A stretch of DNA of 28,287 bases, taken from positions 1-28,287 of the forward strand of contig VGEI01000006.1 in assembly GCA_016869415.1 (NCBI GenBank), in the 5' to 3' direction. The notes beneath the pieces were generated by a model, which was not told where the DNA came from, made no database searches, and saw nothing but the letters and a program-made list of their open reading frames with translations. The position numbers were made by a program, and so were the translations under genes. The stretch's first letter is position 1; each line of letters opens with the position of its first letter. This DNA comes from Alphaproteobacteria bacterium. Lineage in GTDB: Bacteria > Pseudomonadota > Alphaproteobacteria > CACIAM-22H2. Positions 22,631-28,287 of this stretch are shown piece by piece.

Positions 22631-22765
22631 GTCACCCCGGACCAGCGAGCGTTAGCGAGCGCCGATCCGGGGTCCAGCATGAAGTAGCGCGCTTCGCGCA
22701 CCTTGTATCCGGATGAGTCTGGACCCCAGCTCGCGCGGCCTGCCGGCCGCTTGGCTGGGGTGACG
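22631..22765. repeat. Two further copies of the ACCCCGG/CCGGGGT-type hairpin repeat
   Basis: Copy one runs from GTCACCCCGGA (22631-22641) to TCCGGGGTCCA (22666-22676). Copy two runs from TGGACCCCAGC (22720-22730) to GCTGGGGTGACG (22754-22765), with the inner base pair changed on both arms (C-G to A-T type), so pairing is kept. The element begins 2 bases after the dehydrogenase stop. It belongs to the same family as 3341-3448, in both orientations, and may help end transcription. No gene is seen in this gap. Confidence 0.72.
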
Positions 22766-22775
22766 ATCACGCACG

Positions 22776-22810
22776 AAAAAAGCGCCGCCCGGGCTTCCCC
22801 GGGCGGCGCT
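22776..22810 (-). terminator. Strong Rho-independent terminator of the ABC binding-protein gene
   Basis: AGCGCCGCCCGGG (22781-22793) pairs perfectly with CCCGGGCGGCGCT (22798-22810) around a 4-base loop. On the minus strand the 13-bp stem is followed by TTTTTT (22781-22776). It lies 22 bases past the stop of the gene at 22833-24098. Confidence 0.92.
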
Positions 22811-22832
22811 GTCTTGCCGTTGCCAGCCCGCG

Positions 22833-24098
22833 TTACTTCGCGGCCGTGAACGGATAGATCGCCTTGCCGGTGGCGTACTTGGCCGGCGTGACGATCACCG
22901 TCTTCGACATATCCGTGAACTCGCTGATCGCATTGCCCTTGATGTTCTGGTACTGCACCTGGAGCATGCGTTCCTCGGCCCACTCGCCGTTCTTGCCGAA
23001 CTTCACGTCACCGACCAGCGTCTTGAAGGTCGCCTTGGAGAGATGGTCGGCGATCTTCTCCTGATCGAGAGACTTCGTCGCCTCGATCGCCTGGCCGAGC
23101 ACCTCGAGCTGGGCATAGGCCCAGGCCGGGATGTAGTAGCCGAGGGTATCGACGCCTGCGGCCGGTGCCTTGGCCTGGTAGAGCTTGAGGAACTCCAGCG
23201 CCCCGGGGAACTGCATGGTCGAGGCGGGTAACCAGAAGTCGTAGTTGACGATGCCGTTCAGCAGCGGCCCAAGCTGTGTCTTGATGGCCGTGGCCTGGAG
23301 ACCGACCATTGCACCCCCGAACATCTTCGGCTTGAGCCCTACCTCATTGGCGGCCCGCACCATGCCGAGGGAGTCCGGCGGATACGAGCAGACCACGACG
23401 AGGTCCGCATTGGTCGCCTGGATGGCACGGGCGATCGGCGTGAAATCAGGCGTGGTCGGCGGATAGGAGCGGTCATAGACGATCCGCAGCCCCGCCTTCT
23501 TGGCGTTCTCGCGCGCCCCGTCCGCCGCGTTCTTCGAGAACTCGAGATCGTTGGCGATGATCGCCACCGTCTGCGGCTTCGGGTTCTGCTGCATGGCGAT
23601 GTCGAAGAAGCCCTTGGTGAAGGCCGGTTTGGGATCCGGGCCCGGAGGGGCCATCGAGAAGTACTTCGGGTACTTGAACTCTTCGTTCACCGCCAGGCCG
23701 AAGAGCCCGACGAACACCTTGTTGTGCTGCATGACGACTGGCATCGCCGCGGCGAGCGGCACGGTGGCGTAGCCGCCGATGACGAAGTCGACCTTGTCGA
23801 CGCTGATCAGCTTCTGGTAGAGCGCCGGTACGGTCGACGGATTGCTCTGGTCGTCGTAGTAGACGAGCTCAACCTTACGCCCGAGCAGGCCGCCCTTGGC
23901 GTTGACGTCGTCTCTCCATGCCTCGTGGGCGATGATCGCCGCCTTGCCGTTGACCGCGAGACCGCCGGTCAGCGACATGCCGTAGCCGATCCTGATCGGC
24001 GGCTGCTGCGCCTCGGCAGCGCCGCCCAACCCGAGCAGCGCGACGGCGGCTGCCGCAGTCTTCAGACCGGCCCGCCGGGTAAACGATTTGTCGAGCAT
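22833..24098 (-). CDS. ABC transporter substrate-binding protein, branched-chain amino acid type (Peripla_BP_6)
   Basis: A 421-residue protein with AGGGAGGA before the ATG and a TRRAGLKTAAAAVALLGLGG leader that looks Tat-like, cleaved after AEAQ near 31. The LivJ-type fold is seen in IRIGYGMSLTGGLAVNGKAA, DDVNAKGGLLGRKVELVYYD, DFVIGGYATVPLAAAMPVVM, VAIIANDLEFSKNAADGARE and FTPIARAIQATNADLVVVCS. Members bind amino acids, aromatic acids, amides or urea. No LivHMGF permease or ATPase genes are nearby. The gene is a single unit with its own candidate operator (24151-24164) and terminator (22776-22810), so it is probably regulated with the catabolic island and pairs with a transporter elsewhere. 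Confidence 0.92.
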   Translation of the reverse strand: MLDKSFTRRAGLKTAAAAVALLGLGGAAEAQQPPIRIGYGMSLTGGLAVNGKAAIIAHEAWRDDVNAKGGLLGRKVELVYYDDQSNPSTVPALYQKLISVDKVDFVIGGYATVPLAAAMPVVMQHNKVFVGLFGLAVNEEFKYPKYFSMAPPGPDPKPAFTKGFFDIAMQQNPKPQTVAIIANDLEFSKNAADGARENAKKAGLRIVYDRSYPPTTPDFTPIARAIQATNADLVVVCSYPPDSLGMVRAANEVGLKPKMFGGAMVGLQATAIKTQLGPLLNGIVNYDFWLPASTMQFPGALEFLKLYQAKAPAAGVDTLGYYIPAWAYAQLEVLGQAIEATKSLDQEKIADHLSKATFKTLVGDVKFGKNGEWAEERMLQVQYQNIKGNAISEFTDMSKTVIVTPAKYATGKAIYPFTAAK

Positions 24099-24150
24099 GA
24101 ATCCTCCCTGGATGATTGGTTTGATTATCGCCGTCGGATGCCGACTTACG

Positions 24151-24164
24151 TTATCGGTCGATCA
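24151..24164 (-). promoter_or_regulatory. Candidate operator site 5 (TGATCGACCGATAA on the minus strand)
   Basis: Lies 53 bases before the ABC binding-protein ATG. It matches site 2 at 13 of 14 positions, and the similarity extends downstream with one indel (TA, then GTCG). A second CGATAA half-site lies at 24125-24130 on the same strand, and between them GTCGG/CCGAC (24133-24145) can pair. Confidence 0.5.
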
Positions 24165-24213
24165 ATATTAGCTGGTCTCCCCCCGCGGCGCTAGGTTACG
24201 GCCGGTATGCACG

Positions 24214-25137
24214 CTAACGCTCGGCGTCGAAGTTCTGCACGAAGTCCTCTGGCACGTTGGGACCCCAGAGATAGAGGGAGTCCTCGAGCGGCCAGTCCTT
24301 CGCCTGCCACGAGGCATCGTCGGCGATGTAGTCGATGTCGAAGAAATACTCGGCCAGCGAGCCCCAAGGGTCGCGGATGTAGTGGAAATAGTTCGAGCCG
24401 ATGACGTGCCGGCCGAAGCCCCAGCCGTTGCGATAGCCTTTGCCGAGGAGCGAGGCCGCGCCGAAGCCGACGTGATCGATGCCACCGACCTCGAAGCTCG
24501 CATGATGGAAGCCCGGCCGGTCGGACTTGGCGAAGGCGAGGACATGGTGATCTGACCCGCCGGCCACCCGCAGAAAGGCGATCACCGGGCCGGAACGGTC
24601 GGACAGCTTCATGCCCAGTACGTCGCTGTAGAACGCGATTTGTCTGTCGACGTCGGGGGTGAAGAACAGCACGTGGCCGAGGCGCCACGGTTTCACCGTC
24701 ATGTTGCGCGGCGGGCAGCCGCGGTTTCCGCCGGCCCGTGTGTACTTGGCCGCTTCGGTAGCGATCACCGCCTTGCGTCGGTCCAGAATGTTAGCTCGCG
24801 CCGTCTCGCGCACGACAATCAGGTTGTTGTCGGGATCGCGCACGGCAATGGCCGCGCCCGGCTCGCTCGACGGCGGATCGAGCAGCTTGCCGCCACGGCT
24901 CTCGATGTTCTTCTTAAGCGCCTGCAGACTGGCGGCCGAGGCGCCGAAAGTCACGTGGCGCAGCCGTCGACCTTTGCCGGCCTCAAGGGTCACTGTGTCG
25001 CGCGTATCGTCGCCGCAGCGCAGCGCCAGCGCGTTGCCGCGGGCCGTGCCGGACAGGCCGAAATCTTCGTAGAACCGCCGACCCGGCTCGATATCGGGGA
25101 CCGTCAGGGCATAGCCAAGCAGTGAATGGACACTCAT
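24214..25137 (-). CDS. Type I extradiol ring-cleavage dioxygenase (VOC superfamily, two domains)
   Basis: A 307-residue protein. ATG 25137 is chosen with GGGAG 8 bases upstream, and the VOC fold begins at once (SVHSLLGYALTVPDIEPGRR FYEDFGL). Residues 1-112 form a first VOC domain and 150-275 the catalytic one. The complete active-site set known from BphC can be placed: metal ligands His155 (LGHVLFFTP), His212 (GFHHASFEV) and Glu263 (LAEYFFD), plus His197 (SDHHVLAF), His244 and Tyr253. The spacings (His244 to Tyr253 9, Tyr253 to Glu263 10, His197 to His212 15) equal those of BphC. It should cleave a catechol-type ring with Fe(II) and O2. The substrate is unknown. Confidence 0.9.
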   Translation of the reverse strand: MSVHSLLGYALTVPDIEPGRRFYEDFGLSGTARGNALALRCGDDTRDTVTLEAGKGRRLRHVTFGASAASLQALKKNIESRGGKLLDPPSSEPGAAIAVRDPDNNLIVVRETARANILDRRKAVIATEAAKYTRAGGNRGCPPRNMTVKPWRLGHVLFFTPDVDRQIAFYSDVLGMKLSDRSGPVIAFLRVAGGSDHHVLAFAKSDRPGFHHASFEVGGIDHVGFGAASLLGKGYRNGWGFGRHVIGSNYFHYIRDPWGSLAEYFFDIDYIADDASWQAKDWPLEDSLYLWGPNVPEDFVQNFDAER

Positions 25138-25238
25138 TGTTTCGCTCCCGGTGTTCTCACCATTTGAACTCTTCTCCCACCCACGAGGCAAGCCCGGCGC
25201 TGCGATGGGAAATAGCCCAATCTTTTGTGGTCAACCGG

Positions 25239-26219
25239 TCAGGCCGGTGGGCGCAAGAGATCGAGGTGCCGCAACAGGCCGAGTAGACGCGTCAGGCGCT
25301 CGCTCTGGTAGGCATCGCGGTCCATTGTCTCAAAGTCGTAGAAGCCCTTGCCGCTGCCCAGGCCGAGCTTTCCCTCACGCATGTTGCTGTCGATGATGGC
25401 GGGAGCTGCATAGCGCTCCTGGCCCGTTGCCTGCGAGAGGTAGCGGCTGGCGTAGTAGAGAATGTCACCTCCCCCCCAATCGATGAATTCGAGCACGCCC
25501 AGCACAGCAAAACGGAAGCCGAGGCCGTAGCGTGTCGCCTTGTCGATATCCTCGACACTCGCCACACCTTCCTCGACCATGCGGGCCGCCTCGTTCATCG
25601 CCAGGGTCTGGATGCGCGGCACGATGAATCCGGGGGCGGGCTTGCAGACCACCGGGACCTTGCCGATCCCCTCGAGCAACGTCTTCATCCGCTGCACGGT
25701 CTCCGGCGCCGTCGTGTCGGCCGGCGACAGCTCGACCAGGGGGACAATGAAAGCCGGATTGAGCCAGTGGGCGTTCAGGAAACGCTCCGGCCGGACGACG
25801 AACCGGGCTAACTCGTTCGACAGGATGGTCGAGGTCGTGGAGGCGACGATTGCCTCCGGCCGCAAATGCAGGCTGGCAAAGGCAAAGGCCTCGCGCTTGG
25901 CATCGAGGCGCTCGGGCACGCCCTCGAACAGCACGTCGGCCGAGGCCAGCGCCGTTGCCGCCTCGGTGCGGCCGGTAAAGCCGATACGAGCCAGGATCGT
26001 CTGACGCTGGAGGCTGTCGAGGACCCCCGCGGCCTCGAGCGCCTGCAGATTGCTGTCGATGGCAGCGAGCGCTTCGCCACGCAACCTGCCCAGAGCGTCC
26101 GCATCGCGCGGTTTGATGTCGATCAGGGTGCAGTGGTGGCCGGCATAGGCGAAGACCAGGGCGATGCCGCGCCCCATCCGCCCTGCGCCAAGCGCGGCGA
26201 TGGCAGGTTTGTCGTTCAC
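25239..26219 (-). CDS. 3-hydroxyacyl-CoA dehydrogenase family protein
   Basis: A 326-residue protein read from a GTG at 26219 that overlaps the TGA of the upstream gene (GTGA); the open frame extends further but is overlapped by that gene. Rossmann motif AALGAGRMGRGIALVFAYAG (G11, G13, G16) is followed by the family block IVASTTSTILSNELA (Ser130), RFLNAHWLNPAFIVPLVELS (His151, Glu163) and CKPAPGFIVPRIQTLAMNEA. The conserved Asn of the usual GFIVNR motif is replaced by Pro201. The C-terminal domain has VASVEDIDKATRYGLGFRFA. Members oxidise 3-hydroxyacyl-CoA, carnitine or gulonate; the changed residue argues for a non-CoA or unusual substrate (inference). Confidence 0.9.
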   Translation of the reverse strand: MNDKPAIAALGAGRMGRGIALVFAYAGHHCTLIDIKPRDADALGRLRGEALAAIDSNLQALEAAGVLDSLQRQTILARIGFTGRTEAATALASADVLFEGVPERLDAKREAFAFASLHLRPEAIVASTTSTILSNELARFVVRPERFLNAHWLNPAFIVPLVELSPADTTAPETVQRMKTLLEGIGKVPVVCKPAPGFIVPRIQTLAMNEAARMVEEGVASVEDIDKATRYGLGFRFAVLGVLEFIDWGGGDILYYASRYLSQATGQERYAAPAIIDSNMREGKLGLGSGKGFYDFETMDRDAYQSERLTRLLGLLRHLDLLRPPA

Positions 26220-27301
26220 GCCAGCCCGTCGCGCAGCAGGGCCGTCATCGTGTCGCGCGACCGCCCGGCGAGGCCGAGATTTTCCAGTGTGCGGCCGGTC
26301 GCCCGGAAATCCTCGCCGCAGACCGCCGAACCCAGCGCCAGCAATCCGCGCGCCACGGGCACCGGCACCCCGGCCCAATCGGCGACCGAAACCAGGAAAG
26401 CCAAGCCAAGACGCACGTCCTCCATCATGTAACGGTGGCGCGTGAGCTCGATCTTCTCCCGCCAGTCACCGCTATCGGTCAGCTTCTCGTGAGCGAGGTT
26501 GCCATACATCCACTCCTCGCCGTCCGGCGAGTAGTGATCGGCTAACGGAAAATGAGGCTTGCCGTAGCCCAGCGCCTCGCGCACCGCGATGCGTTCGGCG
26601 TCCAGCGCGTCGGTCACCCGGCGGATCGCGGGCTGCGTTCCCTCCTTGTGGATGTCCCATTTGGGGAAATGCTCGAGCGGTCCGGCGTTCATCAGGATCA
26701 GCGGCGGGTGGATGATCGGCCCGGCATTCATCAGCGCGGCGCTGAGCGCGTCCGCGTCCGGCTCGACCGCCGGAAACGCCGCCCGGATGGTCGCCAGTCC
26801 GCTTTCGGCCAGACGTGCTGGAAAGATTCCCGTCGGCAGGCGCGTCGCCCGGGTGGTGATGGCTACCGTCTCGGGCCCGTGCTTACGGGTCAGCCAGGGC
26901 AAGGTTCCGGTTTCGCCGATCGCCACCTTGGCCCGACATCCGGCCTGGCGTAGCGCCGCTGCCATGACATAGCTGCCGAACGTGCCCGGCGGCAGGAAAA
27001 GCACCTGGCCGTCAGCCAGATGAGGAGCCAGCGCAAGTGCGAGGTCCGCCTGGGCGAAGGCCGGGGTCGGCACGACGATCAGGGCGGCACCGCCTACCGC
27101 CGCGCCGATATCGTCACTCACCAGGCCCAGAGGCACCGCGCGGGTGCCACGAAAATCCTTGAGCGTGATCGCGCCGCGCGATCGCAGGGCGTGCACGGCG
27201 TCGCGGTCGCGCCGCCAGAAACGCACACAATGGCCCTGATCCGCCAGATCGGCCGCCGCAGCATGGCTGCCATTGCCGCCCCCGAGAACCGCTATTTCCA
27301 A
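26216..27301 (-). CDS. NAD/NADP octopine/nopaline (opine) dehydrogenase family protein
   Basis: A 361-residue protein from a TTG at 27301 with GTGGGGGAA about 6 bases before it; no better start is visible. The nucleotide motif is MEIAVLGGGNGSHAAAADLA (G7-G8-G9-N-G11). It contains GETGTLPWLTRKHGPETVAI and the opine-family motif LMNAGPIIHPPLILMNAG with likely catalytic His198, then YGKPHFPLADHYSPDGEEWM. Octopine-type enzymes form or split N-linked secondary amines from amino acids and 2-oxo acids. It is translationally coupled to the 3-hydroxyacyl-CoA-dehydrogenase-like gene, an unusual pairing. The TTG start keeps expression low unless coupled to other signals. Confidence 0.9.
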   Translation of the reverse strand: MEIAVLGGGNGSHAAAADLADQGHCVRFWRRDRDAVHALRSRGAITLKDFRGTRAVPLGLVSDDIGAAVGGAALIVVPTPAFAQADLALALAPHLADGQVLFLPPGTFGSYVMAAALRQAGCRAKVAIGETGTLPWLTRKHGPETVAITTRATRLPTGIFPARLAESGLATIRAAFPAVEPDADALSAALMNAGPIIHPPLILMNAGPLEHFPKWDIHKEGTQPAIRRVTDALDAERIAVREALGYGKPHFPLADHYSPDGEEWMYGNLAHEKLTDSGDWREKIELTRHRYMMEDVRLGLAFLVSVADWAGVPVPVARGLLALGSAVCGEDFRATGRTLENLGLAGRSRDTMTALLRDGLA

Positions 27302-27402
27302 GTCGTTCCCCCACTACACCGGCCGGCTTCAGCGGGCCGGCATCTGGACGCGGTCATAGCGGAACTGCCGGCGGAAAGCCACGGCACCGCCGTCGCAGCG
27401 CC

Positions 27403-27672
27403 TCAGCCTTGATGGGCAGCATCAGCCTTGGCGGTGGCGGCGGCTGTCTGGGCGAGCCGGCTCTTCAGGATCTTGCCGGTGGCGCTGGCCGGCAACGCCT
27501 CGAGGACGACGATCTCTTGCGGCCGCTTGTAGGGGGCCAATCGTTCAGCGGCGAACTCAGCCAGCTGGCTTACGGATAGGCTGCGGCCGGGGACCGGCTG
27601 TACAAAAGCGACGACTTCTTCATTTCCCTCGACGGCCCGCCCGATCAAAGGCACCCGTCGCCAAGTCACCAT
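27403..27672 (-). pseudogene. C-terminal remnant of an AMP-binding acyl-CoA synthetase/ligase
   Basis: An 89-codon frame carries only the AMP-binding C-terminal domain: GRAVEGNEEVVAFVQP, SVSQLAEFAAERLAPYKRPQ and EALPASATGKILKSRL with the conserved catalytic Lys in TGKI. A full enzyme is about 500-550 residues with the P-loop and adenylation motifs upstream. Here an in-frame TAA lies just before the first Met, and the DNA upstream (27673 on) is AT-richer and non-coding. Homology stops within about 10 residues of the Met, so the gene was cut at a recombination junction. It is probably nonfunctional. Confidence 0.75.
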
Positions 27673-28005
27673 TTCCCGAGGGGGCCGCGCTTCGCGTCGT
27701 TAAAAAATTGCCGCCGTTTATCCGACACGCATTTCGGAACTCGTGGTCGTCGGCCATACGTTGGCAGGAATGCTAAAAGGCAATTCTTCTCGAACGTGAA
27801 GAATGAAACTCACACCATCGGACGTTTCGGATCGTTCCCGCGCTTGAACAAACCATGCATCAAGGCCGGGCATAATCCTTCCCCGCTTGCTTCCAATATG
27901 CTTCCGGAAATGAAAAACGCCTGAGCGCGATTCGCGATAGGGCGTTGATTAATTGGTTGCGGGCGCACCCAACTACTTTAACTTGCTCCTTATCGCAAAG
28001 GGCCT
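27673..28005. other. Non-coding lower-GC stretch with an imperfect palindrome
   Basis: No open frame of convincing coding quality was seen on either strand. The composition is visibly closer to balanced GC than the flanking genes. A palindrome at 27783-27804 has ATTCTTC paired to GAAGAAT with an inner CG/CG pair. It could be an operator, a hairpin or chance. The stretch lies between two truncated genes and is probably rearranged DNA. Confidence 0.4.
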
Positions 28006-28043
28006 AAAAAACTCAACCCGCCGAAGCGACTTGGCGGGTTGAG
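28006..28043 (-). terminator. Strong Rho-independent terminator
   Basis: CTCAACCCGCC (28012-28022) pairs with GGCGGGTTGAG (28033-28043), an 11-bp perfect stem with a 10-base loop. On the minus strand it is followed by TTTTTT (28011-28006). It lies about 43 bases after the TAA at 28086-28088, so it ends the minus-strand fragment there. Confidence 0.88.
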
Positions 28044-28085
28044 CTTACGGCACATTGGTCTGCCCCGCTGGTCCGGGCTACGCCG

Positions 28086-28200
28086 TTACATGCGGTTCTT
28101 CGGAACCTCTCTCTTCCAGTGAACGGTCTCGAGGCCATCGCGGAAGGTAAAACCGATAGGGAACCCGCCGATCTTGTCCTTGTAGGTCCACCTGGAACGA
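28086..28200 (-). CDS. C-terminal coding fragment of an unrecognised protein
   Basis: Just ahead of the strong terminator the minus strand reads WTYKDKIGGFPIGFTFRDGL and ETVHWKREVPKNRM before a TAA at 28086. The aromatic and charged residue use is protein-like, and the position before a terminator supports a real 3' end. Upstream of about 28200 the same frame becomes Arg/Ser-rich and reaches a stop near 28251, so the gene body is missing. I do not recognise the family. It is probably the leftover 3' end of a gene cut at a junction near 28195. Confidence 0.4.
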
Positions 28201-28287
28201 CGTGCAGAAGGTCGAGTTCGGCGGCTTCGGTGCGGCGATGACCGGCATGATCAACAACCAGGTCGACGCTGCATTCTCCTCTACCAT
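28160..28287 (+). CDS. Fragment of a periplasmic binding protein, possibly TRAP-TAXI type (partial)
   Basis: On the plus strand a frame open from 28160 reads TWNDVQKVEFGGFGAAMTGM and INNQVDAAFSST up to the window end. The pattern of a WxDV start, then GA.xxGMI.xxVDAAF, resembles the middle of TAXI-family TRAP solute-binding proteins. This is from memory and not verified. There is no start codon or upstream half: the in-frame stop at 28157-28159 and the change of coding character near 28190 indicate a 5' truncation. It continues past the window edge. Confidence 0.4.

Noticed and set aside
22839..24098. Nearby LivHMGF transporter genes for the branched-chain-type binding protein
   Set aside because: I looked on both sides for permease or ATPase signatures and found none; neighbours are a repeat/terminator and the extradiol dioxygenase.
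24125..24130. Second CGATAA hexamer before the ABC binding-protein gene as a sixth operator
   Set aside because: The 14-base context matches only 7 of 12 fixed positions, too weak to count as an independent site. It may be an auxiliary half-site.
27953..27985. TTGGTTGCGGGCGCA stretch as a possible tRNA 3' end or attachment site
   Set aside because: It resembles the start of a reverse-complemented tRNA arm, but the sequence diverges after about 15 bases and no cloverleaf can be formed. No integrase or repeat partner is visible.
28078..28287. 69-codon minus frame starting at the window edge
   Set aside because: Its first half is the antisense of a plus-strand binding-protein-like frame, and its second half is out of frame with the better minus-strand reading that ends at 28086.

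Overview
The window is GC-rich DNA with dense genes, many 4-base stop/start overlaps and a large stock of periplasmic solute-binding proteins. Tripartite tricarboxylate transporter (TTT) components, ABC_sub_bind proteins and ACCCCGG/CCGGGGT hairpin repeats at gene ends all fit a metabolically versatile soil or freshwater alphaproteobacterium (Hyphomicrobiales or Rhodospirillales type). No rRNA, tRNA, insertion sequence or CRISPR array was found, so the genus cannot be fixed.

Left region (1-8450, all minus strand). Three tandem ABC_sub_bind solute-binding proteins are translationally coupled by 4-base overlaps and follow a toxin-antitoxin-like set: a RelE/Gp49-type toxin, an XRE antitoxin and a truncated HicB. 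An 18-base perfect palindrome lies at the toxin start. Next come a COG1840-type (iron-like) binding protein, a TPR/glycosyltransferase protein with a 102-base tandem coding repeat, a secreted alpha/beta hydrolase, a single-domain GIY-YIG protein and a 55-codon gene just upstream of it.

Central region (8452-24164) looks like a catabolic island. It holds a GNAT enzyme, an HpcH/HpaI aldolase, a 3-hydroxyisobutyrate-dehydrogenase-like reductase, a GlcG-like protein coupled to a TetR regulator, three Gfo/Idh/MocA dehydrogenases, an LLM flavin oxidoreductase, a NodB/PuuE-fold hydrolase, an ACMSD-like amidohydrolase with all metal ligands, a complete TTT system (tctC-tctB-tctA), a malate/lactate-type dehydrogenase and a branched-chain-type ABC binding protein. 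Five intergenic sites resembling TGATCGNNCGATAA lie ahead of the transcription units, one of them ahead of the tetR unit, which suggests a small regulon. The operon from 21387 down to 14131 reads two Gfo/Idh/MocA, tctCBA, amidohydrolase, deacetylase; the LLM gene follows behind its own site.

Right region (24214-28287) holds a two-domain extradiol dioxygenase with the full BphC-type active-site set, a coupled pair of NAD-dependent dehydrogenases (opine-type and 3-hydroxyacyl-CoA-type), a decapitated acyl-CoA ligase, about 400 bases of non-coding lower-GC DNA with a strong terminator, and two gene fragments that meet head-on near 28195.

Taken together (inference), the central and right regions could import and degrade a carboxylated, probably aromatic or N-heteroaromatic compound: TTT or ABC capture, extradiol ring cleavage, ACMSD-like decarboxylation, aldol cleavage, and several NAD(P)-linked oxidations. 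The substrate is not identifiable from sequence.
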